A stretch of 64,000 nucleotides of DNA from Mycobacterium sp. MBM. Lineage in GTDB: Bacteria > Actinomycetota > Actinomycetes > Mycobacteriales > Mycobacteriaceae. The stretch covers positions 1-64,000 of the forward strand of contig JAKJHY010000029.1 in assembly GCA_021648845.1 (NCBI GenBank). The letters are read 5' to 3'. Made by a program: the position numbers and the translations under genes. Below, one piece after another: positions 1 through 8,086 of the stretch; the first letter of the stretch is position 1; each line of letters opens with the position of its first letter. A model generated the notes under the pieces. It was not told the DNA's origin. It saw nothing but the letters and a program-made list of their open reading frames with translations, and did not search any database.

Positions 1-90
1 GGTGCACTTGCCGCCGATGAGATGGGTGGCACCGGCGTCATCGGTGGCGAACCACCCTTCGAACGCGGGCGCTGTGGTTGCTGCTGGCAC
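1..90 (-). CDS. DUF35/OB-fold Zn-ribbon protein, N-terminal fragment (cut by window edge)
   Basis: The first 30 codons of a minus-strand gene are visible, starting at a GTG at base 90. They read VPAATTAPAFEGWFATDDAG and continue into HLIGGKCT. The FxGWFA...D..G...LIGxKC pattern is the usual beginning of DUF35 (ChsH2/SCP2-thiolase-associated rubredoxin-like plus OB-fold) proteins, where the Cys opens the zinc ribbon. In M. tuberculosis the gene beside polA on this side, Rv1628c, is of this type and partners a lipid-transfer/thiolase protein in acyl-CoA or sterol metabolism; by synteny this is its counterpart. The rest lies outside the window, so function is inferred from a short fragment plus position. 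Confidence 0.65.
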   Translation of the reverse strand, partial: MPAATTAPAFEGWFATDDAGATHLIGGKCT

Positions 91-97
91 GAGGGTC

Positions 98-103
98 AGA
101 ATA
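98..103 (-). promoter_or_regulatory. -10 hexamer of leaderless DUF35 promoter
   Basis: On the minus strand TATTCT is followed by 7 bases and then the GTG at base 90. This is the spacing expected when transcription starts at the first base of the start codon. No convincing -35 was seen. Confidence 0.45.
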
Positions 104-142
104 CCCAGACGACGGGCGAAACTGAAACGTGTTGCAGTTTGG

Positions 143-162
143 CCGCGCCGCGCCGCGCCGCG
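143..162. repeat. (CCGCG)x4 pentanucleotide repeat
   Basis: Four perfect tandem copies of CCGCG lie in the 97-base gap between the DUF35 fragment and the end of the next minus-strand gene. The tract is non-coding and is the kind of sequence prone to slippage. Confidence 0.8.
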
Positions 163-187
163 CGACGCAGTGCGAGCGGGCGAGGCG

Positions 188-985
188 TTACGTCGCCGGC
201 GGGATGGTCACCCTGACGTAGTGCTGGGCCCGGGCGTAGTTCGCGGCGTTGTAGGTCGGGAACTGATATGGGTTCTGCGGCACCAGGCTGTTCAGTAGTC
301 GGAACAGCGGGTCGAACAGCCGGGCGGTGAACTCGTTGAACCCGTGCAGGTGGGTCCCGGCGTTGGCTTCGACGGCGTGGATGTAGAAGGCGTCCGTGCC
401 GCCGCTGGCGGCCAGTTCGGCATCGGGGATGTAGGTGTAATTGCCGGCCGCGTCGACGCTGGCGGTTCCGCGTTTGGGTTCGATTCCGACCGAATATGTC
501 AACGGGTCGTCGTCGACGTCGGCCGCCACGACCTGCCCGGTGTAGTTGCCCTCGCTGTCACGGGTCGGGCCGGAGGACGCCGTGATCGTCGGCGCCGTAT
601 TCAGGAAGGCCTTGCGGAAGGCCTTCTCCAGTGCGTCGAACGGATTGGCGCTGGCCGCGGAAGGGGTTGCGCTCGCGGCTGACACCCTCGACGCAGCCGA
701 AACCGCGACGGCGCCCTCACCTTCGATCGCGTCGGCTTTCGGTGACGGGCGTTGGTGTGTCCGGGCGGTCGCCACGCTGCGCGGAGCGGTCCGTTTGGCC
801 GCCGGCCCGGCCGAGGCGCCACCGGACTGCGAGGAACTCTTCGTCCCACCCGTGTCGCCGGTGTCGGCGCCGGCCACCGCCGCACCGGTGGTGAGCGCGG
901 CGCCGATCCCCAGTGCGACGGCTCCGGTGCCCAGCCATACCGCGACGGCGGGCGGCGAGGTCTCGGTGCGGTGTTTTCCGGCCAT
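188..985 (-). CDS. Secreted protein with C-terminal Ig-like/cadherin-like domain
   Basis: This 265-residue protein starts at ATG 985, with GGAG a few bases upstream. The N-terminus is MAGKHRTETSPP followed by a hydrophobic Ala/Gly-rich segment (about residues 14-40) ending near AVAGADTG, consistent with a Sec signal peptide. Next come a low-complexity Ser/Ala/Pro-rich linker (about 45-120) and a domain from about 135 on (PTITASSGPTRDSEGNYTGQ; DVDDDPLTYSV; TYIPDAELAASGG) that resembles VCBS/cadherin-like repeats, in which the D-D-DPLTYS pattern is typical. The last 60 residues are unique. An extracellular or envelope-attached role is likely. The reading frame stays open upstream of 985, but only this start places the signal peptide at the N-terminus. 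It is divergent from polA. Confidence 0.7.
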   Translation of the reverse strand: MAGKHRTETSPPAVAVWLGTGAVALGIGAALTTGAAVAGADTGDTGGTKSSSQSGGASAGPAAKRTAPRSVATARTHQRPSPKADAIEGEGAVAVSAASRVSAASATPSAASANPFDALEKAFRKAFLNTAPTITASSGPTRDSEGNYTGQVVAADVDDDPLTYSVGIEPKRGTASVDAAGNYTYIPDAELAASGGTDAFYIHAVEANAGTHLHGFNEFTARLFDPLFRLLNSLVPQNPYQFPTYNAANYARAQHYVRVTIPPAT

Positions 986-1144
986 AACGGCTCCCGTTCG
1001 TCTGGGCCATACACGTGAATTGTCTCCCGTGATAATTAGCACGACGTAGTGTCGATTGCCGCGCTCCCCGCGCCGCTTCCCGCCGAACCGGCGAATATCC
1101 GTACGTTCGGCCGACAGCGTCGCCGGACTGTCGGGGTGGTTGCC

Positions 1145-1150
1145 TAGAGT
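1145..1150 (+). promoter_or_regulatory. -10 hexamer of leaderless polA promoter
   Basis: TAGAGT is followed by 7 bases and the GTG start codon of polA at 1158. There is no Shine-Dalgarno sequence between them, which fits a leaderless mRNA. Confidence 0.45.
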
Positions 1151-1157
1151 TGGGGGC

Positions 1158-3887
1158 GTGAGCCCCGCCAAGACAGCCGACCAGGCGCCCGCCGAGAAGC
1201 CCGGGACCGACGAGAAACCCACGTTGATGCTGTTGGACGGCAACTCGCTGGCCTTTCGTGCCTTTTACGCGCTGCCCGCGGAGAACTTCAAGACCCAGGG
1301 CGGGTTGACCACCAATGCGGTCTACGGGTTCACGGCCATGCTGATCAACCTGCTGCGCGATGAGCAGCCGAGCCATATTGCGGCCGCCTTCGACGTGTCC
1401 CGGCAGACCTTCCGCAAGGACAAGTACCCCGAGTACAAGGAAGGCCGGTCGGCGACCCCGGACGAGTTCCGTGGACAGATCGACATCACCAAGGAGGTGC
1501 TGGCTGCGCTCGGCATCACGGTGCTCGCCGAGCAGGGATTCGAGGCCGACGACATCATCGCCACGCTGGCCACCCAGGCCGAGACGGCGGGTTACCGCGT
1601 GCTCGTGGTGACCGGCGACCGGGACTCGCTGCAGTTGGTCAGCGATGACGTCACCGTCCTGTACCCGGTCAAAGGCGTCAGCGAGTTGACCCGATTCACC
1701 CCGGACGCGGTACAGGCCAAGTACGGACTCACCCCGGCGCAATACCCGGATTTCGCCGCGTTGCGGGGGGACCCGAGTGACAACCTGCCCGGCATTCCCG
1801 GAGTGGGGGAGAAGACCGCGACGAAATGGATCATCGAGCACGGCTCGCTGCAAGGCTTGGTCGACAACGTCGACGCCGTCAAGGGCAAGGTCGGAGATGC
1901 CTTGCGCGCCAACCTGTCCTCGGTGGTGCTCAACCGCGAGCTCACCGAGCTGGTCAAGAACGTGCCGCTGCCCCAGACGCCGGACACGCTGCGCATGCTG
2001 CCCTGGGACCGCGACCACATCCACCGGCTGTTCGACGATCTCGAGTTCCGGGTGCTGCGGGACCGGCTGTTCGACACCCTGGCCTCGGCCGACCCCGAGG
2101 TGGAGCACGGATTCGAGGTGCGCGGTGGCGCGCTGCAACCCGGTGAACTCGCGGAATGGCTGTCCGCGCACAGCCTGGGCAACCGGTTCGGGATCGCCGT
2201 CGTCGGCACCCATTTGGCGTTCGACGGTGATGCGACGGCGCTGGCGATCGTCGCCAACGACGGTGACGGCCGGTACATCGACACGGCGACACTGCATCCC
2301 GACGACGAGGCCGCGCTGGCGTCCTGGCTCGCCGATCCCGGGCCGCCCAAGGCCCTGCACGAGGCAAAGCTCGCCATGCATGATCTGGAGGGCCGCGGCT
2401 GGAAGCTGGCCGGGGTCACCTCGGACACCGCGCTGGCGGCCTACCTGGTGCGCCCGGGTCAGCGCAGCTTCGCTCTCGACGACCTTTCGCTGCGCTACCT
2501 GAAGCGTGAGTTGCGCGCGGAAAATCCTGAGCAGCAGCAACTTTCGCTCTTGGACGATAACGACGGTGTCGACGAACAGGCGGTGCAGGCGCTGCTGCTG
2601 CGAGCCGGCGCAGTCATGGACCTCGCCGATGCGCTCGACGAGGAACTTGCCCGTATCGATTCCTCCTCGCTGCTGGAGCGGATGGAGCTGCCGGTGCAGC
2701 GGGTGCTCGCCGACCTCGAGAGCACCGGCATCGCCGTCGACGTGGGGTTCTTGCAGGAACTGCAGAGCGAGTTCGGTGACCAGATCCGCGATGCCGCCGA
2801 GGCTGCCTACGGTGTCATCGGAAAGCAGATCAACCTCGGTTCTCCTAAGCAGCTGCAGGTGGTGCTGTTCGACGAACTGGAGATGCCGAAGACCAAGAAG
2901 ACCAAGACCGGCTACACCACCGATGCCGATGCGCTGCAAGGTCTTTTCGACAAGACGGGGCACCCGTTCCTGCAGCATCTGCTCGCCCATCGGGATGCCA
3001 CCCGGCTCAAGGTCACCGTGGACGGCCTGTTGAACTCGGTGGCCTCCGACGGCCGAATTCACACCACCTTCAACCAGACCATCGCCGCCACCGGCCGGTT
3101 GTCCTCGACCGAACCGAACCTGCAGAACATCCCCATCCGCACCGAGGCCGGGCGGCGCATCCGGGACGGGTTCGTGGTGGGTGCGGGTTATGCCGAATTG
3201 ATGACGGCGGACTACAGCCAGATCGAGATGCGCATCATGGCGCATCTGTCTCGCGACGAGGGCCTGATCGAAGCGTTCAATACCGGTGAGGATCTGCATT
3301 CCTTCGTGGCGTCACGCGCCTTCGACGTGCCGATCGACCAGATCGACGCCGAGATGCGCCGCCGCGTGAAGGCCATGTCCTACGGACTCGCCTACGGCCT
3401 GAGCGCCTACGGCCTGTCGGCCCAGCTGAAGATCAGCACCGAAGAGGCCAAGGCGCAGATGGAGCAGTATTTCGACCGGTTCGGTGGAATCCGCGACTAC
3501 CTGCGCGATGTGGTGGATCAGGCGCGTAAGGACGGCTATACCTCAACGGTTCTCGGTCGCCGGCGCTACCTGCCCGAGTTGGACAGCAGCAACCGAAACG
3601 TGCGCGAGGCCGCCGAACGTGCCGCGCTCAACGCTCCCATCCAGGGCAGCGCGGCCGACATCATCAAGGTGGCGATGATCAACGTGGACGAGGCGATCAA
3701 GGCTGCCGGACTGACATCGCGGATGTTGTTGCAGGTGCACGACGAGCTGCTGTTCGAGGTGGCCGAAGGGGAGCGCGACACCCTGGAGGCGTTGGTGCGT
3801 GAGCACATGGGGAGCGCCTACCCGCTGGATGTGCCGCTGGAGGTTTCGGTGGGATACGGACGCAGCTGGGACGCCGCGGCGCACTAG
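1158..3887 (+). CDS. polA: DNA polymerase I
   Basis: This 909-residue protein fills gaps and matures Okazaki fragments. The N-terminal 5'-3' exonuclease/flap endonuclease domain spans about residues 20-310 (LLDGNSLAFRAFYAL; EADDIIATLA; GDPSDNLPGIPGVG). The middle 3'-5' exonuclease-like domain (about 315-530) lacks the acidic DxE metal-binding motif, so proofreading is probably lost, as known for mycobacterial PolA. The polymerase domain (about 540-909) has TGRLSSTEPNLQNIPIR, motif A DYSQIEMRIMAHLS, motif B RRRVKAMSYGLAYG and motif C VHDELLFEV. GTG 1158 was chosen because it gives the family's usual N-terminus and length (about 904 residues in M. tuberculosis). An open frame to 1056 reads through non-conserved sequence. 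Confidence 0.97.
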   Translation: MSPAKTADQAPAEKPGTDEKPTLMLLDGNSLAFRAFYALPAENFKTQGGLTTNAVYGFTAMLINLLRDEQPSHIAAAFDVSRQTFRKDKYPEYKEGRSATPDEFRGQIDITKEVLAALGITVLAEQGFEADDIIATLATQAETAGYRVLVVTGDRDSLQLVSDDVTVLYPVKGVSELTRFTPDAVQAKYGLTPAQYPDFAALRGDPSDNLPGIPGVGEKTATKWIIEHGSLQGLVDNVDAVKGKVGDALRANLSSVVLNRELTELVKNVPLPQTPDTLRMLPWDRDHIHRLFDDLEFRVLRDRLFDTLASADPEVEHGFEVRGGALQPGELAEWLSAHSLGNRFGIAVVGTHLAFDGDATALAIVANDGDGRYIDTATLHPDDEAALASWLADPGPPKALHEAKLAMHDLEGRGWKLAGVTSDTALAAYLVRPGQRSFALDDLSLRYLKRELRAENPEQQQLSLLDDNDGVDEQAVQALLLRAGAVMDLADALDEELARIDSSSLLERMELPVQRVLADLESTGIAVDVGFLQELQSEFGDQIRDAAEAAYGVIGKQINLGSPKQLQVVLFDELEMPKTKKTKTGYTTDADALQGLFDKTGHPFLQHLLAHRDATRLKVTVDGLLNSVASDGRIHTTFNQTIAATGRLSSTEPNLQNIPIRTEAGRRIRDGFVVGAGYAELMTADYSQIEMRIMAHLSRDEGLIEAFNTGEDLHSFVASRAFDVPIDQIDAEMRRRVKAMSYGLAYGLSAYGLSAQLKISTEEAKAQMEQYFDRFGGIRDYLRDVVDQARKDGYTSTVLGRRRYLPELDSSNRNVREAAERAALNAPIQGSAADIIKVAMINVDEAIKAAGLTSRMLLQVHDELLFEVAEGERDTLEALVREHMGSAYPLDVPLEVSVGYGRSWDAAAH

Positions 3888-3919
3888 CGCCCGCGAATGA
3901 TTCCCGGCGTATTGACCCG

Positions 3920-5158
3920 ATGACCGAGACTGGCGAACAGCAGATCGGCTTTCTGGCGCGGCTGGGCGCAGCGATGTGTGCCGCCAGTTACCCGGTGACC
4001 CTGGTGCGTCAGATGCTCGACCGCACCGCCGCGCATTACGGTGTCCGCAACGACGGGCTGGCCCTACCGAACCATGTGCAGGTGGTGGGACCGGCCACCG
4101 CCGGCGGCACGGTGGTGCGCGGTGCCCGCGTGGACTCCGACCTGCGCTTCGACCAGATTTTCCCGCTCGCGCGGTTGGTCTCGGCGGCGATGGCGGGGCG
4201 GATCTCGGCAGACGACGGTGAGAGCAAACTCGACGAGATCGAGGAAATGCCGCGGCGCTATCCCGCGTGGGTGACGGTCCTGGGCTACGGCATCCAGAGC
4301 GCCGGGCTGTCGCTGGTGCTGGAACCGACGGTGCTGAACGTGCTGGCGGCCCTGCTGTTGGGCGCGATGGTCGGCGGGTTCCTGGTGGCGAGCCAACGGA
4401 TTCCGGTGCTGGCTCAACTGGTGCCCGCGGTCAGCGCGTTCGCGGTGGCCTCGATCTGCATCGTCGCGGCGTTGAAGCTGGACCTCGATCACGTGGGCCT
4501 GCGTGCGCTGGTACCGCCGCTGGCGGTCTTCCTCCCGGGCGCCGCGATCACCCTGGCCGTCATCGAATTGACCGCACGTGACGTCATCGCGGGAACCAGC
4601 CGGTTGATCGCCGGGTTCGTGCAGATCATCCAGCTGGCGTTCGGAATCCTGATCGCCACCCAGGTGCTCGGCCTGCGCGAGGATCAGCTCAGTTCGGAGG
4701 CGGTCAATCACATCGGGCCCTGGGCGCCGTGGCTCGGTGTCGCCGTCTACGCACTCGGGGTGATGCTGTTCTTGGCGCCGCCGCCGTCATTCCTGCCGTG
4801 GCTCATGGCCATCAGCTATACCGCCTACACGGCCCAATACGTCGGGGATCTGCTGCTCGGCAGCTACGCCAGCGGTTTCTGCGGTGGAATCGCGCTGACC
4901 GTGGTGGCCCTGGCGGTGTCCCGGATACGCCGTGCACCGCCGGCGATCACGATGATCCTGCCCGGGTTCTGGCTTTTGGTGCCGGGATCGATGGGGCTGA
5001 TCGGCATCACCGAACTGTTCGGGGCCGACGGAGATTCGGCCCTGCCCGCCACCTTGATCTCGATGACCTCGGTCGCGTTCGGCCTGCAGGCCGGGCTGGT
5101 GCTCTGGCAGGTGACCAGACGGCGGGTAGCGGCGCGTCAGCGTCCGGGGATCCGGTAG
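3920..5158 (+). CDS. Threonine/serine exporter family membrane protein (ThrE-like)
   Basis: This 412-residue integral membrane protein has the fused ThrE layout. A soluble N-terminal part (about 1-115: LARLGAAMCAASYPVTLVRQ, LDEIEEMPRRYP) precedes about ten hydrophobic helices in two blocks corresponding to Pfam ThrE and ThrE_2. The Corynebacterium ThrE family exports L-threonine and L-serine by proton motive force. Substrate here is inferred from the family only. It starts at ATG 3920, 32 bases after polA. Its last 22 bases overlap the end of the convergent PrsW-like gene, so the two 3' ends are antisense to each other. Confidence 0.8.
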   Translation: MTETGEQQIGFLARLGAAMCAASYPVTLVRQMLDRTAAHYGVRNDGLALPNHVQVVGPATAGGTVVRGARVDSDLRFDQIFPLARLVSAAMAGRISADDGESKLDEIEEMPRRYPAWVTVLGYGIQSAGLSLVLEPTVLNVLAALLLGAMVGGFLVASQRIPVLAQLVPAVSAFAVASICIVAALKLDLDHVGLRALVPPLAVFLPGAAITLAVIELTARDVIAGTSRLIAGFVQIIQLAFGILIATQVLGLREDQLSSEAVNHIGPWAPWLGVAVYALGVMLFLAPPPSFLPWLMAISYTAYTAQYVGDLLLGSYASGFCGGIALTVVALAVSRIRRAPPAITMILPGFWLLVPGSMGLIGITELFGADGDSALPATLISMTSVAFGLQAGLVLWQVTRRRVAARQRPGIR

Positions 5159-6309
5159 CCGGCCAGGTATTGCAGCGTCGGTCCGGCGGCGTGTCGCGCC
5201 GCGTGCACCCGGTAGGACTCCTCGGTCAGCAGGGCCTGCACCCGCTCGTCGCCGAAGCCACGGTCGATGCGGTCACGGACGAATGCCAGCTCGACCACCT
5301 GGGTCGCGAACGCGTGGATGCTCTTGCCGGCGGCCTTGCCGGCATGCCGGGACGCCGCACCGATGGCGAGCTTGCGGGTGCGGATGGACCCCAGCCAGCT
5401 CGCCTCGTTGGCGGTGATCAGATTCGCGGCCACCATGTTCGGCAGCTTGGCCGCCACGACCTGCTGCTCGCGACGGCGGCTGCGCACCGCAAGCCAGATC
5501 GCGAGGCCGAAGATCGGCATCATCCACATCAGGTAGACCAGGAAATACGCTTCGATACCGATGACCGAGGACCCGTTCCACAACGCGTGCATGAGCACCG
5601 CCGCCAGATAACCGGCCACAATGCATGCCAGCTTGCCGACGAGATGGCGCTGCAGGAGTGCGAAGTACACCCCGACCGCCAGCATCGACAGGAACAGCGA
5701 GTGCGCGAACGGTGCCATCACCAGCCGTAGCGCCGCCGTCGCCAGCGAGGCACCCAACGTCTCCCCGTTGGCGATGTACAGAATGTCCTCGAACCAGGCG
5801 AATCCCGCGCCGACCAGGCCGGCGTACACCAGGCAGTCGGTCAGGGAATTCAGCTCGTGGCGGCGGTGCCCGGTCATCATGATCAGCAGAAACAGCCCCT
5901 TGGCGGCCTCCTCGATGAGCGGCGCGCGCAGGGCGGTCGATTCGAAACCGTCCGGCAGACCCGGGGCGGGCAGGAACACCGCGTCGGCCCAGAGCTCCAG
6001 CACCAGCGACAGGATGATCGCCACGGACGCACCCCACAGGAATGCCAGGATCAACAGCCGTGGCGGTTCGGGTTCCCAACGGTCCAGCCACAGGTAGCTC
6101 AGCACCACGACAGTGATCGCGATCGTGGACAGCACGAACCCGATCGTGGTGCCGACCGGATTCGTCGCGGTGAGCAGGATCATCAACACACCGACCACGG
6201 CGCTGAGACCGATGAGCACCGCCAACGGCGCCCCGGCCTTGCGGACGGTCGGCGGCCAGATCGGCAGGTGCGGGTGCGGAGGTCGTTGTGGCTGCGGCGT
6301 CACGGACAC
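5137..6309 (-). CDS. PrsW-family intramembrane metalloprotease
   Basis: This 390-residue protein has a Pro-rich cytoplasmic N-terminus, then about eight membrane segments from residue 27 to about 285, then a charged C-terminal tail. PrsW motifs are in order: an EExxK-type motif (APLIEEAAKG, about residue 135), AGFAWFEDILY (about 172), the His-containing MAPFAHSLF (about 197) and a later MHALWNGS (about 245). These are the putative metal-binding and catalytic positions of this family, which in Bacillus cleaves anti-sigma factor RsiW. No anti-sigma substrate is encoded beside it, though an ECF sigma gene lies 13 kb away. The start is GTG 6309, with a second GTG two codons in. The 3' end overlaps the ThrE-like gene by 22 bases. 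Confidence 0.82.
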   Translation of the reverse strand: MSVTPQPQRPPHPHLPIWPPTVRKAGAPLAVLIGLSAVVGVLMILLTATNPVGTTIGFVLSTIAITVVVLSYLWLDRWEPEPPRLLILAFLWGASVAIILSLVLELWADAVFLPAPGLPDGFESTALRAPLIEEAAKGLFLLIMMTGHRRHELNSLTDCLVYAGLVGAGFAWFEDILYIANGETLGASLATAALRLVMAPFAHSLFLSMLAVGVYFALLQRHLVGKLACIVAGYLAAVLMHALWNGSSVIGIEAYFLVYLMWMMPIFGLAIWLAVRSRRREQQVVAAKLPNMVAANLITANEASWLGSIRTRKLAIGAASRHAGKAAGKSIHAFATQVVELAFVRDRIDRGFGDERVQALLTEESYRVHAARHAAGPTLQYLAGYRIPGR

Positions 6310-6348
6310 GTTCAGCAGGGTAACCAGGCGCCCGCGCGGGGGACCGGG

Positions 6349-6376
6349 TTTGTCCAGCGTGTACCGGGTCTAGTAC
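6349..6376 (+). promoter_or_regulatory. Probable rpsA promoter
   Basis: TTTGTC (6349-6354) and TAGTAC (6371-6376) are 16 bases apart, between the divergent PrsW-like gene and rpsA. Transcription from here would give rpsA a 5' leader of about 135-140 bases, which contains a GC-rich inverted segment (near 6411-6423). Confidence 0.4.
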
Positions 6377-6520
6377 CCTTGCCAAGTACCTGTGTGCCCA
6401 ATCATGTGTCGGGCCCCGCGGGCACACCGCACATTCGGGCATCGATGCTGAACTGCCCGGTGTGCAGCACAAATGCAGACACCGTCCCTACGATTAAACC
6501 TGTCCGGAGCAACCCACCAC

Positions 6521-7966
6521 ATGCCAAGTCCCTCCGTCACGTCCCCGCAAGTTGCCGTCAACGACATCGGCTCCGCGGAAGACTTTCTCGCCGCCATCGA
6601 CAAGACCATCAAGTACTTCAACGATGGCGACATCGTCGAAGGGACCATCGTCAAGGTGGACCGCGACGAGGTCCTGCTCGATATCGGCTACAAGACCGAA
6701 GGTGTCATCCCTTCGCGCGAACTCTCCATCAAGCACGATGTCGACCCCAATGAGGTCGTTTCCGTGGGCGATGAGGTCGAGGCCCTCGTTCTCACCAAAG
6801 AGGACAAAGAAGGCCGTCTGATCCTGTCCAAGAAGCGCGCTCAGTACGAGCGTGCCTGGGGCACCATCGAAGAGCTCAAGGAGAAGGACGAGGCCGTCAA
6901 GGGCACCGTCATCGAGGTCGTCAAGGGCGGCCTGATCCTCGATATCGGCCTGCGCGGCTTCCTGCCCGCATCGCTGGTCGAGATGCGCCGCGTCCGCGAT
7001 CTGCAGCCGTACATCGGCAAGGAGATCGAGGCCAAGATCATCGAGCTCGACAAGAACCGCAACAACGTGGTGCTCTCGCGCCGTGCGTGGCTGGAGCAGA
7101 CCCAGTCCGAGGTGCGCAGCGAGTTCCTGAACCAGCTCACCAAGGGCGCCATCCGCAAGGGTGTCGTGTCCTCGATCGTCAACTTCGGCGCCTTCGTCGA
7201 TCTCGGCGGCGTCGACGGCCTGGTGCACGTCTCCGAGCTGTCGTGGAAGCACATCGACCACCCGTCCGAGGTTGTCACCGTCGGCGACGAGGTCACCGTG
7301 GAGGTGCTCGACGTCGATATGGATCGCGAGCGGGTTTCGCTGTCGCTCAAGGCGACTCAGGAAGATCCGTGGCGTCACTTCGCCCGCACCCACGCCATCG
7401 GCCAGATCGTGCCGGGCAAGGTCACCAAGCTGGTGCCCTTCGGTGCGTTCGTTCGCGTCGAAGAGGGCATCGAGGGTCTGGTGCACATCTCGGAGCTCTC
7501 CGAGCGCCACGTCGAGGTCCCGGACCAGGTGGTCCAGGTCGGCGACGACGCCATGGTCAAGGTCATCGATATCGACCTGGAGCGTCGCCGGATCTCGCTG
7601 AGCCTCAAGCAGGCCAACGAGGATTACACCGAAGAGTTCGACCCGAGCAAGTACGGCATGGCCGACAGCTACGACGATGCGGGCAACTACATCTTCCCCG
7701 AGGGCTTCGACGCCGACACCAACGAATGGCTCGAGGGCTTCGACAAGCAGCGCACCGAATGGGAGGCCCGGTACGCCGAGGCCGAGCGTCGGCACAAGAT
7801 GCACACCGCGCAGATGGAGAAGTTCGCCGCAGCCGAGGCGGAGGAAGCGGCTCGCCCGTCGACCTCCAGCAGCTCGTCTCGCCCGGAGGGTGAGTCCGCC
7901 GGCGGTTCGCTGGCGAGCGACGCCCAGCTGGCCGCTCTGCGGGAGAAGCTCGCAGGCAACGCCTGA
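6521..7966 (+). CDS. rpsA: 30S ribosomal protein S1
   Basis: This 481-residue protein is the same length as M. tuberculosis RpsA. Four S1 RNA-binding OB domains can be read: about 35-105 (GDIVEGTIVKVDRDEVLLDI), 120-190 (AVKGTVIEVVKGGLILDIG), 208-277 (RKGVVSSIVNFGAFVDLGG) and 293-365 (GQIVPGKVTKLVPFGAFV). A variable Glu/Ser-rich tail follows and ends with the conserved ASDAQLAALREKLAG. S1 recruits mRNA to the 30S subunit; in mycobacteria it has been linked, contentiously, to pyrazinoic acid and trans-translation. ATG 6521 (MPSPSVTSPQ) is the conserved start; an open frame to 6473 is not conserved. A weak CGGAG lies 12 bases upstream. Confidence 0.98.
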   Translation: MPSPSVTSPQVAVNDIGSAEDFLAAIDKTIKYFNDGDIVEGTIVKVDRDEVLLDIGYKTEGVIPSRELSIKHDVDPNEVVSVGDEVEALVLTKEDKEGRLILSKKRAQYERAWGTIEELKEKDEAVKGTVIEVVKGGLILDIGLRGFLPASLVEMRRVRDLQPYIGKEIEAKIIELDKNRNNVVLSRRAWLEQTQSEVRSEFLNQLTKGAIRKGVVSSIVNFGAFVDLGGVDGLVHVSELSWKHIDHPSEVVTVGDEVTVEVLDVDMDRERVSLSLKATQEDPWRHFARTHAIGQIVPGKVTKLVPFGAFVRVEEGIEGLVHISELSERHVEVPDQVVQVGDDAMVKVIDIDLERRRISLSLKQANEDYTEEFDPSKYGMADSYDDAGNYIFPEGFDADTNEWLEGFDKQRTEWEARYAEAERRHKMHTAQMEKFAAAEAEEAARPSTSSSSSRPEGESAGGSLASDAQLAALREKLAGNA

Positions 7967-7980
7967 CCGGTTCGCCGCGC

Positions 7981-8012
7981 GAACGCCCCGGCCCGATTGG
8001 GTCGGGGCGTTC
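7981..8012 (+). terminator. Hairpin terminator after rpsA
   Basis: GAACGCCCCGGCCC pairs with GGGTCGGGGCGTTC around a 4-base loop, with a single mismatch. It starts 15 bases after the rpsA stop. There is no real U-tract, as is usual for mycobacterial hairpin terminators. Confidence 0.7.
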
Positions 8013-8073
8013 GTCGTCTCGTCACCGTCGGCGGCACTCGCCGGTCCGGCGGCCACGCCGAAATTCAACCTGA

Positions 8074-8079
8074 CAGACT
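8074..8079 (+). promoter_or_regulatory. Possible -10 hexamer of leaderless coaE promoter
   Basis: CAGACT is followed by 7 bases and GTG 8087. No ribosome binding site is visible. This is the weakest member of the set of leaderless-type arrangements in the window. Confidence 0.3.
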
Positions 8080-8086
8080 GTGGGGC

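Noticed and set aside
143..162. CRISPR-like or phase-variation repeat
   Set aside because: The CCGCG repeat is a simple low-complexity tract without spacers. It does not lie within a coding sequence, and its distance to a promoter gives no obvious switching effect.
717..3299. 860-codon open frame on the minus strand opposite polA
   Set aside because: It is antisense to a certain polA and has the Arg/Gly/His-rich composition of a high-GC shadow frame, with no domain or signal. The same applies to the minus frame 6494-9043 opposite rpsA/coaE, the plus frame 42409-44934 opposite lysX and the minus frame 56579-58495 opposite argB/argD.
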